Of a stretch of DNA of 25,424 bases, positions 7,072 through 14,940 are shown piece by piece. The number at the start of each line of letters is the position of its first letter. The first letter of the stretch is position 1. The notes below the pieces were generated by a model, which was not told where the DNA came from, made no database searches, and saw only the letters and a list, made by a program, of their open reading frames with translations. The stretch covers positions 1-25,424 of the IMG/VR virus record IMGVR_UViG_3300037110_000209. One strand, written 5' to 3'. This DNA is from a virus. A program made the translations under genes and the position numbers.

Positions 7072-8550
7072 TTACTTACTCTTTTGCATTCTGGCTCTCA
7101 TAGCTGCAATCTTAGCTTTGGTATCATTAACCTTAGTATCAGATTCTTCTTCCTGTTCTTCTGCTTCAGGTTCATGAACTTCCTCATCAAACTCTTTATT
7201 AGGTTTTAAGGCTCCTGGCTTAGTATCAAGTATGGCCGTGTCATCAGGTTCTCCTGTTTCGGCAGCCTGTTTTGATTTGGAAACGAAATAAGCCTTCATA
7301 TTCTTTACTGTCTCGATTTCTTCTTCAGATTCAACTTCTACCTCAGCTTCACGAATAAGTTCTCGAATTTTATCATCACTGAATGCTGTTGTAATGACGA
7401 ATTGATAATTCTTTTCCTTCCTGTATCGCTTCAGCTCTTCCCTGTTCATAGAATCAAATTTATCACCTGATACTTCTGTCTCAGGTTCTTCAACAGGAGC
7501 AGGTTTGGATCCTGGTTTGACAACTGATTTAACGGGCACAGAAGGTGCTGATTTTACTACTTTTTTCGGTGCTTCTTCCTCAGGGATTTCAGCAGCTTCT
7601 TCAGTTTTGACTGTTTGTTCAGTAACTTCTGCTACTGCTTCAGGGTATAAGGCATCTAATTCTTCAACAATCTTGAGAAATTCTTCATTCTCGAACATAT
7701 TATAACCATTTCTTTCATCAAAAATTTGAAGACCTTCAAGTTGTTTTTCAAAATCTGAACGCTTAAAGGAGTCCCTGTAAATACTTTTCAATGAAGGTTG
7801 TTTATCAAACTCTTCGAGCTGAGCATCAGTTAATCGTTCTGAAGTAATAAATTCATCCCATGTTTTAAATTTTTGAGGATTAAATTCACGCTTCTTAACA
7901 GTTGTCACATTCTTTCCTGTTTTAATGTCTTTTCCTAAAATAAGAATCAAAGAAATACCATTATTTGGATCACTAAAAACATCCGTTGTTATAGGATCAG
8001 AACCTTCTTCAGCGATGTTCAACTCTTCCATGCGGTCTTTTATGGGTCTCATTATTTCTAAACGACCTAATTTAGCATTTTGAAATGCATAAAGAACGTA
8101 AGATGTACTATATCTAATACCAGGATTCCACCCCTTTTTATCACGCCAGCCTGTAATTGGGTTGAGTTTTCTTTGACGTTCATCTTTATCTTGGCATTCT
8201 TCAGCTATTTTAGCTGCTACAGCTTTAGTATATTCCTCAACCAAATCCTTTTCAGTTCCGGCATGAACTTTACTATTAAAAACAGGGCGATCAGCAACAA
8301 TTTTTTTACCGGTTTTTTGGTTATCTTTTACTTCATCAATTCTCAGTGGAATCCAAACAACACATTTTGGTTCTAAAGAAGGATCCTTAGGATCATGAGG
8401 GGGGCAAACTCTAAATACATTTTGACCTTCTTTTAAAGAATGAAAACCAGGACGACCTTCTCTATTTCCAGTAAGTCTTTCTGTATTCGCAACAATTTCT
8501 TTATTAGCACTTATCTGTGCTCCTTTGTACTTGTCTCTTAAACTTGACAT
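7072..8550 (-). CDS. Probable single-stranded DNA-binding protein with long acidic tail
   Basis: The 492-residue protein has an N-terminal half with features of phage single-strand-binding proteins of the T4 gp32 style: a short basic leader (MSSLRDKYKGAQ), a strand GQNVFRVCPPHDPKD (residues 43-57), and several aromatic and basic strands up to about residue 270. The second half is low-complexity, rich in Glu, Pro and Val, with a small helical domain (MNREELKRYRKEKNYQFV and SDDKIRELIREAE) between acidic linkers. It ends in a basic KAKIAAMRARMQKSK. Acidic tails of such proteins recruit replication and repair partners. Its place between a UvsY-like candidate and SbcD supports the call. The family is inferred from architecture and context, since I see no single diagnostic motif. 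Confidence 0.55.
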   Translation of the reverse strand: MSSLRDKYKGAQISANKEIVANTERLTGNREGRPGFHSLKEGQNVFRVCPPHDPKDPSLEPKCVVWIPLRIDEVKDNQKTGKKIVADRPVFNSKVHAGTEKDLVEEYTKAVAAKIAEECQDKDERQRKLNPITGWRDKKGWNPGIRYSTSYVLYAFQNAKLGRLEIMRPIKDRMEELNIAEEGSDPITTDVFSDPNNGISLILILGKDIKTGKNVTTVKKREFNPQKFKTWDEFITSERLTDAQLEEFDKQPSLKSIYRDSFKRSDFEKQLEGLQIFDERNGYNMFENEEFLKIVEELDALYPEAVAEVTEQTVKTEEAAEIPEEEAPKKVVKSAPSVPVKSVVKPGSKPAPVEEPETEVSGDKFDSMNREELKRYRKEKNYQFVITTAFSDDKIRELIREAEVEVESEEEIETVKNMKAYFVSKSKQAAETGEPDDTAILDTKPGALKPNKEFDEEVHEPEAEEQEEESDTKVNDTKAKIAAMRARMQKSK

Positions 8551-8607
8551 GATTTTTAAAATTTAGATTAATAATAAATTATATATGAAACCTGTAAGCA
8601 GGAAATT

Positions 8608-8757
8608 CTACTTTTTAATACGATAATTATTTATATCTCCAGTAAAGGAAGGATTATTACAAATAAACCAATCATTTCCATTATAAACTTCAATATTTTT
8701 ATCTTCAACAAAAGCCTTTATTAAAGGTAAAAATTTTTTAGCATCTATTCTTGTCAT
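8608..8757 (-). CDS. Small phage protein, 49 residues
   Basis: The ATG at 8757 overlaps the stop of the preceding gene as ATGA. The frame reads MTRIDAKKFLPLIKAFVEDK and continues to a C-terminal FTGDINNYRIKK. The combination of an N-terminal helix, a central YNGNDW and a final YRIK is a layout common in small phage proteins of unknown function. There is no signal peptide or membrane segment. It precedes the single-strand-binding candidate by 57 bases. The real role is unknown; the ATGA coupling and familiar layout make it a likely gene. Confidence 0.65.
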   Translation of the reverse strand: MTRIDAKKFLPLIKAFVEDKNIEVYNGNDWFICNNPSFTGDINNYRIKK

Positions 8758-9302
8758 TTCTCCTTTGTTTTATCTAATGTTTTTTTATGTATTTTAATCA
8801 TAATTTGATTAATAGTTCCTTCGAGTATATTATCTTCGAATTCTTTTGGTGTGAGGTTATTTTTTAAATTATTAAGTTTATCATCTTTAGATTTAACCGA
8901 CCAATAAATTGAATTAAGTATATTGCAATCTTTTTCTTTTCTTAATAATTTAAGACATCTATCTTTATAAACAGGATCGCATATTATTTCATCTTCCACA
9001 TCATCTTTTGAAAAGTCTTTTCCTGGTTTTTGACCATCAGCTATTTTACGTGAACGAATCATTTTACGTAAATTAGACTTAAAAATTTCAAAATCTAATT
9101 TCGACTCTGCGAAACGATTATCTACCTCAGCCTTCATTAAGCCAATTTTATTAAGAATGGTAGATATCGTTACTATCTCACCTATTATATTTTCATAATG
9201 AATTTTTGTAAGGTCATCAAGGTCTGAATCTGTATCTAATTCAGTAAATTTAAGATTTATAAATTTATCTTCGAAATGAATAGTGATTGTTTGCTGTTCC
9301 AT
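8754..9302 (-). CDS. Helical protein, possible UvsY-like recombination mediator
   Basis: The 182-residue protein is charged and largely helical. A helical segment (YENIIGEIVTISTILNKIGL, residues 36-55) is followed by VDNRFAESKLDFEIFKSNLR and RKMIRSRK, then an acidic stretch (KDDVEDEIICDPVYKDRCLK) and a further helix ending in LNNLKN. This order resembles UvsY, the mediator that loads recombinase onto single strands coated with binding protein, and the gene heads the operon with the single-strand-binding candidate and RecA. No strict motif exists for UvsY, so the assignment rests on layout and context only. It is the first gene after a promoter at 9321-9352. The alternative is simply an unknown recombination-operon protein. 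Confidence 0.3.
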   Translation of the reverse strand: MEQQTITIHFEDKFINLKFTELDTDSDLDDLTKIHYENIIGEIVTISTILNKIGLMKAEVDNRFAESKLDFEIFKSNLRKMIRSRKIADGQKPGKDFSKDDVEDEIICDPVYKDRCLKLLRKEKDCNILNSIYWSVKSKDDKLNNLKNNLTPKEFEDNILEGTINQIMIKIHKKTLDKTKEK

Positions 9303-9320
9303 TTTTTACAATATTTAAGC

Positions 9321-9352
9321 TAAATATACAAACTATATTTTAAAATAAAAAC
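9321..9352 (-). promoter_or_regulatory. Promoter of the recombination operon
   Basis: TATATTTA (9321-9328, minus strand) lies 18 bases before the ATG at 9302 and follows GTTTTTATTTTAAAATATAG, close to the sequence upstream of the 135-bp repeat promoter. It falls in the only gap between dnaE and the downstream operon. Confidence 0.55.
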
Positions 9353-9355
9353 TTT

Positions 9356-12300
9356 TTAAGAATATATTTCTATTTGAGTTGAATCTTCGGTCTGTAAAAC
9401 ATTTTCTTTTTTATAATTATCATAAGCAATACAACCATTAATAATTAATATCTTTTTTTCTGATTCTATAATCTGCTGTTTAAATTGTTCCCAGATTTCA
9501 CTCCAAAAAATGATCCAGATAAAATCATAATTATTTTCGATTTTAATCTGAGCAAATTCTCCTTTTTTACTATTCTTAATTATAATTTCAGATACTACAC
9601 CACAAACCACAACTTTCTTTCTTACAGAAGCATAATCTTCATCATGAAAATTAAGTTTATTAATATCAAAATATTTATCAATATTCCACCCCTTTTGATT
9701 TTGATTAAAGATTTCTTTATATTTAAAATAAGCTAAATTAGAAACGCTCTTTTGCTGTAACAACCACCACCAGTCTTTGTTCAAATAAGTTATATTATCT
9801 TCTATAAAACTTTTTTCTTTTTTAGACCGATATTTATTATATTTTTTTAAAATATTAATTCTTTCAATTGGTCTTTTAATATTTTCAATTTCATCAAAGC
9901 AACCCGCTAAAACTAAATTTTCAACGACAGTTTTATTAATTTTTGCTTTAGGGACTCTTTGAATAAATTCTTCAAAAGAAAAGAAATTACCATTAATATT
10001 TCTCTCATTCATTATAACTTCAGTAGATACATCTCCACAATTACGTATTCCAGATATAGACCAATAAATAAAACCTTTTTCAAAATCAGTAGTAAATTTA
10101 ATAGATGATTTATTAATATCAGGAGGTTTAATTTTAACCAAATCACCTGTCTTTTTAATCTCAGATAAATAAAAGGGAATATCATCTTCTTTTGCAAACT
10201 CAAAAGCAGCTGTCCAAAATTGAATAGGATAATTTATTTTTAACCATTGAGAAATATATCCTGTTATTGCATAAGCCGCGGCATGCGATTTATTAAATCC
10301 GTATAGGGCAAATTTTTCTAATTTATTCCAAATATCATCAGCTTCTTTTAAGGGGCACCCCTTAATTTCAGTTGCATTCGTAATAAATTTACTCTTATAT
10401 GATTCAAGAAGTTTTCTATCTTTATGTCCCATTGCTCGTCTAATATCATCAGCTTCAACTAAATCAAAACCTCCAAGAATACTACAAGCTTGCATAATTT
10501 GTTCTTGGAAGATTATAATTGAATAAGTATTTCTTGTCACCTCTTCTAAACCAAAATCATAACGTGGTTCTTTTTTTCCTTCTTTAAGAAATACATATTC
10601 ATTATGCATGTTTGATTCCATAACACCGGGGCGATAAAGGGCTATCATTGCAATAAGATCTTCAATATTTTCCGGTTTTACATCCTTAGAATAATTAGTT
10701 AAACCCTTACTACCAAAATGAAATGAATCTGCGTTATAACCTTCTTGAAATAAATAATAAACACGTTTATCATCTAAAGGAATCTTATAGATATCTATAT
10801 CTTTATCTGCTGTTTTCTTAATTAAATCTAAAATAAAAGCAAACTTATCTAATTGTTGTATTCCTAAAATATCTTCTTTTAAATAACCTGCATCAGCCAA
10901 CATCTCACCCTGCCATTCAGATACAAGAATTTTTTCACCATCTTTTTCTCCCCATCTTACAGGTATTTGTTCAAATATAGTTTTATTATCAGAAACTATA
11001 ATCATAGCACAAGCATGTACAGATGTTGATTTGGGTTGACCGAGACATAATTCTATATTCTCAATAATATTAGGGTGTTCTAATATAAATGACTTTAATT
11101 GAGGTTTATTTATTGCATTTAAAAACAATTCTTCCCATTTCGGATTAGCATTATCTTCAATATCTAAAACTGAAGTAATATAATTTAAAGTACCTATATT
11201 AATACTTTCTTGACGTGATAAATCTTTAATAGCAGCTTTAAGCTGAAGTGAAGTATAAGTACCTACAGAACAGACATGATTTATTCCATATTTAGATTCT
11301 ATATAATGTTTAACTTCAATTCTTCGTGAAGCTGGAAAATCGGAATCTATATCAGGACTTGCACCCTTCGCTACACGACCGGTATTTAAAAATCTTTCAA
11401 AAAGTAAATCATATTTGATCGGATCTATTTTTACTAAATCAAGTAAAAAAGCAATTAAAGATCCTGCAGATGATCCACGACCCACCCCACATAAAATTCC
11501 ATTTTTTTGACTCCAGTCAATTATATCCCATAATATTAAAAAATAATCAAAAAAATTACCAGATTGAATAACTTCAAATTCTGTTTGTATTCTATTATAA
11601 TAAAGATCTTTATCAAAATTTTTAGGTAGTTTACTTTCTATACCTTTTTGAATAAGTGACCAAAATAAACATTCTTTATCACCATAAATCTCTACTTGTT
11701 CAGGAGTAAGTTTAAATTCAGGAAAATATTTTTTTGAAGTACTTATCTCAAAATTACAATCGTTTTTTACATTAATAGTATTATTCCTTGCTTTTTCTAT
11801 AATAACAGAAAAAATCTCAAATTTGTCTTCAAATAAAGGAGATAATTCCAATAATTGATCTTCATAATCTTTGAAATACTGATTTTTTGAAACAGGGTCT
11901 CTTTTATCTGCTATTTGATTTAAAACTATTTTAATTTCATAATCATCCCTGTCAATATAATAAGCATCAGAAATTAAAATCGGCTCAAATGATGAATTAA
12001 TAAATTTTTGTAAATTTAAAAGATAGTCCTTATCCTTATCATCTTTATCAAAAACAACACTATCTATTTGATAATAAACTCGTTTAAATGATTTAAGATA
12101 TTTTCTTATTTTAAGAGAATCAAATAAAAAATATTTGGGATCGATCACTAAAACAAGTCCTTCACTTTTTAATAAAAGACTTTCCTCAGCAATAAAACTA
12201 AAATTATCAATATTAATTTCTTTATTTATCTTTAATAAATTAAACCAACCTTCTTCATTCTCTACAAATAATTTAAATATAGCATTAGAACCTTCTGTTG

Positions 12301-12823
12301 ATTTAACTACAACAGATTCTCCTATTATAGGTTTAATTTTATTCTTTTTACACTTTAACTGAAAATCAAGTACTCCAGCTAATGTATTTCTTTCACAAAT
12401 ACCGAGAGATAAAATATTATGAAATAAAGCTTTTTTACACCAAGTAGAATAATCTTTAGATCCATTTAATAATTCATTTTCACCATGAATACCTAAATGA
12501 CAAAATTCTTCAATAAATTCTTGAGAGGCTTTTCCTAAATTACGAAAAGGAATAAGGTGAACTTTTTTCTTATCTGAATAATAAAAACGCCGTCCAAATT
12601 TAAAGGCATAAAAATCAACAAGAGATTCTTGTTCAGATTCTTCTTCATCTAAAATTAATTCAAAACTATCATCAAAAATCTTACCCCCTTTTTCTTTTAT
12701 AAAAAGGAATCTCCCAATATCTTTTATTAAGAAGATACTGGGAGATTCTTTAGAAATAGCAAGCTTATTTTCTAAAGCTTGCTTTTCTAAAGCTTGCTTT
12801 TCTAAAGCTTGCTTAAATATCAT
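9356..12823 (-). CDS. dnaE: DNA polymerase III alpha subunit, DnaE type
   Basis: This 1155-residue C-family polymerase is the phage replicase. A non-standard N-terminal region (1-107) precedes a PHP domain that starts at CHLGIHGENELLNGS (H109, H113); the usual LTDHG metal motif is replaced by LGICERN, so the PHP domain is probably inactive. The catalytic core has GVGRGSSAGS (447-456), the aspartate pair in SPDIDSDF (D491, D493) and the third aspartate in KEDILGIQ (D651). Further family motifs are FQEQIMQA and GFNKSHAAAYA. The C-terminus has an OB fold (VVVCGVVSEIIIK). No DnaQ-like exonuclease gene is visible in this window. The first residues repeat KQALE three times. The start overlaps the previous gene's stop as ATGA. 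Confidence 0.95.
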   Translation of the reverse strand: MIFKQALEKQALEKQALENKLAISKESPSIFLIKDIGRFLFIKEKGGKIFDDSFELILDEEESEQESLVDFYAFKFGRRFYYSDKKKVHLIPFRNLGKASQEFIEEFCHLGIHGENELLNGSKDYSTWCKKALFHNILSLGICERNTLAGVLDFQLKCKKNKIKPIIGESVVVKSTEGSNAIFKLFVENEEGWFNLLKINKEINIDNFSFIAEESLLLKSEGLVLVIDPKYFLFDSLKIRKYLKSFKRVYYQIDSVVFDKDDKDKDYLLNLQKFINSSFEPILISDAYYIDRDDYEIKIVLNQIADKRDPVSKNQYFKDYEDQLLELSPLFEDKFEIFSVIIEKARNNTINVKNDCNFEISTSKKYFPEFKLTPEQVEIYGDKECLFWSLIQKGIESKLPKNFDKDLYYNRIQTEFEVIQSGNFFDYFLILWDIIDWSQKNGILCGVGRGSSAGSLIAFLLDLVKIDPIKYDLLFERFLNTGRVAKGASPDIDSDFPASRRIEVKHYIESKYGINHVCSVGTYTSLQLKAAIKDLSRQESINIGTLNYITSVLDIEDNANPKWEELFLNAINKPQLKSFILEHPNIIENIELCLGQPKSTSVHACAMIIVSDNKTIFEQIPVRWGEKDGEKILVSEWQGEMLADAGYLKEDILGIQQLDKFAFILDLIKKTADKDIDIYKIPLDDKRVYYLFQEGYNADSFHFGSKGLTNYSKDVKPENIEDLIAMIALYRPGVMESNMHNEYVFLKEGKKEPRYDFGLEEVTRNTYSIIIFQEQIMQACSILGGFDLVEADDIRRAMGHKDRKLLESYKSKFITNATEIKGCPLKEADDIWNKLEKFALYGFNKSHAAAYAITGYISQWLKINYPIQFWTAAFEFAKEDDIPFYLSEIKKTGDLVKIKPPDINKSSIKFTTDFEKGFIYWSISGIRNCGDVSTEVIMNERNINGNFFSFEEFIQRVPKAKINKTVVENLVLAGCFDEIENIKRPIERINILKKYNKYRSKKEKSFIEDNITYLNKDWWWLLQQKSVSNLAYFKYKEIFNQNQKGWNIDKYFDINKLNFHDEDYASVRKKVVVCGVVSEIIIKNSKKGEFAQIKIENNYDFIWIIFWSEIWEQFKQQIIESEKKILIINGCIAYDNYKKENVLQTEDSTQIEIYS
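12771..12815. repeat. 15-bp tandem repeat at the dnaE start
   Basis: Three copies of TCTAAAGCTTGCTTT (plus strand; 12771-12785, 12786-12800, and 12801-12815 with one change) lie just inside the dnaE start. Each copy encodes five residues, giving KQALEKQALEKQALE. Gain or loss of a unit keeps the frame, so the N-terminal length may vary between relatives. Confidence 0.9.
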
Positions 12824-13503
12824 GACTTTTGATTTTTAACAAAAACAGTGCGTGCAAACTGGTAACGAACACCCATATTCTTAGCTACAGAGCTAACAGA
12901 TAAACCAAAATTAAATAATTTAACCATTTTTTCAGTTTTATTGAGAGTATTGTCAATTAATACTTTCTTTTGTTCGTCATCCCATTCGACTTCTGTCATC
13001 TTTTCTTTCTTTTCCTTCTTTTCCTTTGGAATTTTAGTCTCTTTTTCAACTTTTTTACCAACAGGTTTTAAATTTTCAAGTTGACAAACCTCACTGTGTA
13101 AATCACAAACAGCTTTTGCTTGATCTTCTGTAAGTTCAGCATAGTTATCAACTTCACCAATAATTTTAAAAACCTTTTCTATATACTGATGATTCGCGAG
13201 CTTATACATCTTATCGATACATTCATCAACCTCCTTAGCACGATCAGCAGTAATGAGGTTGGATTCATTATCCTTTACTACATCTTTTTGTATAAGAGCA
13301 TCTTTTTCATTTTCCATAACATCTTTTTGTTTTATTTCATTTATTTCAACAATCTTTTGTCCACTTCTACTTATAGCGATTTCAAGAGCTATTTTCTTTT
13401 CTTCTTCTGAAGAAAAGGAATCTGTCTTTATTTTCTTCTCAAGTTGATCTTTGGAGTACTTTCTTAACCTATTAAAGGTTACATCATAATCTGTTTTTTT
13501 CAT
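12820..13503 (-). CDS. Unknown protein with C-terminal helix-turn-helix-like segment
   Basis: The 227-residue protein is highly charged. The first 85 residues are lysine- and glutamate-rich and probably extended or helical. A central helical block (AKEVDECIDKMYKLANHQYI and onward, about 89-150) is followed by a lysine linker (KIPKEKKEKKEK). The last 35 residues (LFNFGLSVSSVAKNMGVRYQ and following) look like a helix-turn-helix of the kind used to recognise DNA. It is encoded immediately upstream of dnaE with an ATGA overlap and is driven by a promoter at 13547. It could be a polymerase accessory factor or a transcription regulator. I do not recognise the family. Confidence 0.7.
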   Translation of the reverse strand: MKKTDYDVTFNRLRKYSKDQLEKKIKTDSFSSEEEKKIALEIAISRSGQKIVEINEIKQKDVMENEKDALIQKDVVKDNESNLITADRAKEVDECIDKMYKLANHQYIEKVFKIIGEVDNYAELTEDQAKAVCDLHSEVCQLENLKPVGKKVEKETKIPKEKKEKKEKMTEVEWDDEQKKVLIDNTLNKTEKMVKLFNFGLSVSSVAKNMGVRYQFARTVFVKNQKS

Positions 13504-13546
13504 AATATTACTATTTTTTAATTTTTAATAAAACTTAATTATGGTC

Positions 13547-13576
13547 TAAATATACAATATATATTTTTTTAAATAC
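13547..13576 (-). promoter_or_regulatory. Promoter of the HTH-dnaE unit
   Basis: TATATTTA (13547-13554, minus strand) preceded by AAAAAAATATATATTG lies 43 bases before the ATG at 13503. It matches the box used by the other units in this window. Confidence 0.55.
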
Positions 13577-13605
13577 TCTCTTTTTTAATAAAAAAGTACT
13601 TATAG

Positions 13606-13634
13606 ACTTAATTTAGAATCATTCTAAATTAAGT
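13606..13634 (-). terminator. Hairpin terminator at the end of the deazaguanine operon
   Basis: A 14-bp perfect inverted repeat (arm ACTTAATTTAGAAT, 13606-13619 with 13621-13634) overlaps the queC stop codon. On the minus strand it is followed, nine bases later, by TTTTTT. The stem is AT-rich and the T-run is displaced, so termination may be partial. Confidence 0.55.
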
Positions 13635-14392
13635 ATTTTCTTAGCATGAAAAACAATATCTCTCCAGGGTTGAATATATTCTACAGGATCTTGACGTTTT
13701 ATATTAATAAAAGCTTCAATTCTTTCAATATCAGCCCCTGACTTACCGGAAGACCTACCTTCTTTATCTGGATTATAAGAAGTGTTGGTATTTCTCAATA
13801 TAGTATCAAAATCTAAATGTAATTGTTTACAGTTATTTAAACAATCTTTTAATATAGATGTTTTGTTGACAGTTATATATGGGGTATGATAAGATACCTT
13901 TTCTGAGCCCCAGTTACCTATTTTAAAAGCATATTCTATTGCGTCTCGAAATTCCGCCCGGCAATCAGCGTAAATTTCGTGGTCGCCCGCGTGAATGCCT
14001 AAGCATATTTCAACATTACCATTTATCTCGTTTGATATTGATAAGGCATAGCCAAAAATAACAGAACTAAATATAGCGTTTCGGTTTGGAACTACGGTTA
14101 AAGCCATATTAGCTTGCTCATAATGACCTTCAGGGACCTCTATATCATTTGAAGTAAGGGCAGATTTAAACATAGTTCCCAATATCGATAAATCGATTAT
14201 TTTATGATCTACATTAAAACCTTTTTCTTGTAAATATAAAATATTTTTAGAGGCTCTTTCTAATTCTATTTTATGCTTTTGCCCATAATTAAAACTAATA
14301 GCATGAACTGTTGTATATCCGTTTGCTAATAAATGAATCAATAAACATGTTGAATCCATGCCCCCGCTAAGTGAAAGTACTGCTGTTTTCAT
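13619..14392 (-). CDS. queC: QueC-like 7-cyano-7-deazaguanine synthase, zinc cysteines lost
   Basis: QueC uses ATP and ammonia to turn 7-carboxy-7-deazaguanine first into the amide and then into preQ0. The PP-loop SGGMDST (residues 9-15) and the family motif GIHAGDHEIYADCR (132-145) are intact, as are the FNYGQKH and VPNRNAIF segments. At 257 residues it is slightly longer than bacterial QueC (about 220-230). The C-terminal zinc site, normally four cysteines in a C...CGxCxxC arrangement, reads SYNPDKEGRSSGKSGAD: the cysteines are replaced by S205, S215, S218 and D221 while the surrounding residues are kept. The enzyme may be structurally altered, or may stop at the amide (ADG). It is the last gene of its operon. 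Confidence 0.9.
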   Translation of the reverse strand: MKTAVLSLSGGMDSTCLLIHLLANGYTTVHAISFNYGQKHKIELERASKNILYLQEKGFNVDHKIIDLSILGTMFKSALTSNDIEVPEGHYEQANMALTVVPNRNAIFSSVIFGYALSISNEINGNVEICLGIHAGDHEIYADCRAEFRDAIEYAFKIGNWGSEKVSYHTPYITVNKTSILKDCLNNCKQLHLDFDTILRNTNTSYNPDKEGRSSGKSGADIERIEAFINIKRQDPVEYIQPWRDIVFHAKKILNLE

Positions 14393-14403
14393 ATTTAAAA
14401 TTT

Positions 14404-14910
14404 TTAAAAAAAGAAATTATGATTATTTATTTTAGGTTTTAAACCTCTTAAAATTAAAAGTTTTTGGTAGGAAGGTTTAACTTCTATTTCAAATGAAGAA
14501 AAAAGACTATCTAAAAAAAGATTACACTCTTTATGAAAATATCCATTCATCAACCACTTTTTATTTGTATTAAAAAGATCTTTCCATAAATCTACTCTTT
14601 CTTTTAAAGAGTATTTTTTAAAATCTTGTTCTTGAATAGTTAATGATTTTTCTTCTTTTGGTTGTAAACTTTTATAAAAGTTTATTTCTTCTTGGATTCT
14701 TTGTCTCTTGATGAGATCTTTTATTGCTCTTTGAAATCCCTCTAACCAATTAACAACTCTTTCCCATCTATCTAAAGTACTTGTTTGATTGTAATAATCA
14801 AACACCTTTTCAAGTTTTAATTCTAAATTATCATTAAATTTACCTTTCAATGATGATCTTAAAATCTGCCATTCAATTTCATACTTAGATATAGTTACCG
14901 ATTTTCTCAT
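14404..14910 (-). CDS. Unknown protein between dpdA and queC, 168 residues
   Basis: I do not recognise the family. The protein is basic and helical, with several tryptophans (WERVVNWLEGFQRAIKDLIK, residues 48-67; ERVDLWKDLF; NKKWLMNGYF). There is no signal peptide, membrane segment or metal motif. It lies 30 bases after dpdA and 11 before queC in the modification operon, so a role in DNA modification is a reasonable inference: a DNA-binding partner of DpdA, a further tailoring step, or a structural subunit. The tryptophan-rich helical build resembles a binding protein more than an enzyme. It is the only gene of the operon between two deazaguanine enzymes with no assigned function. Confidence 0.75.
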   Translation of the reverse strand: MRKSVTISKYEIEWQILRSSLKGKFNDNLELKLEKVFDYYNQTSTLDRWERVVNWLEGFQRAIKDLIKRQRIQEEINFYKSLQPKEEKSLTIQEQDFKKYSLKERVDLWKDLFNTNKKWLMNGYFHKECNLFLDSLFSSFEIEVKPSYQKLLILRGLKPKINNHNFFF

Positions 14911-14940
14911 ATATAATTTTTATTTAAAAATAAGACTTTT

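Noticed and set aside
8587-8606. Possible terminator between the 49-residue gene and the single-strand-binding gene (CCTG-CTTA-CAGG)
   Set aside because: The stem is only four base pairs and no T-run follows; the operon appears to continue.
10012-10203. 63-codon minus-strand frame inside dnaE
   Set aside because: It is an out-of-frame, leucine- and isoleucine-rich reading within the intact DnaE gene and shows no start signal.
12771-12815. Short regular repeats considered as a CRISPR array
   Set aside because: The 15-bp units are directly tandem with no spacers and encode a repeated KQALE inside dnaE. No other regularly spaced repeats or cas genes are present; the HNH/RuvC protein at 19917-21263 has the PLMP domain and size of IscB, not Cas9.
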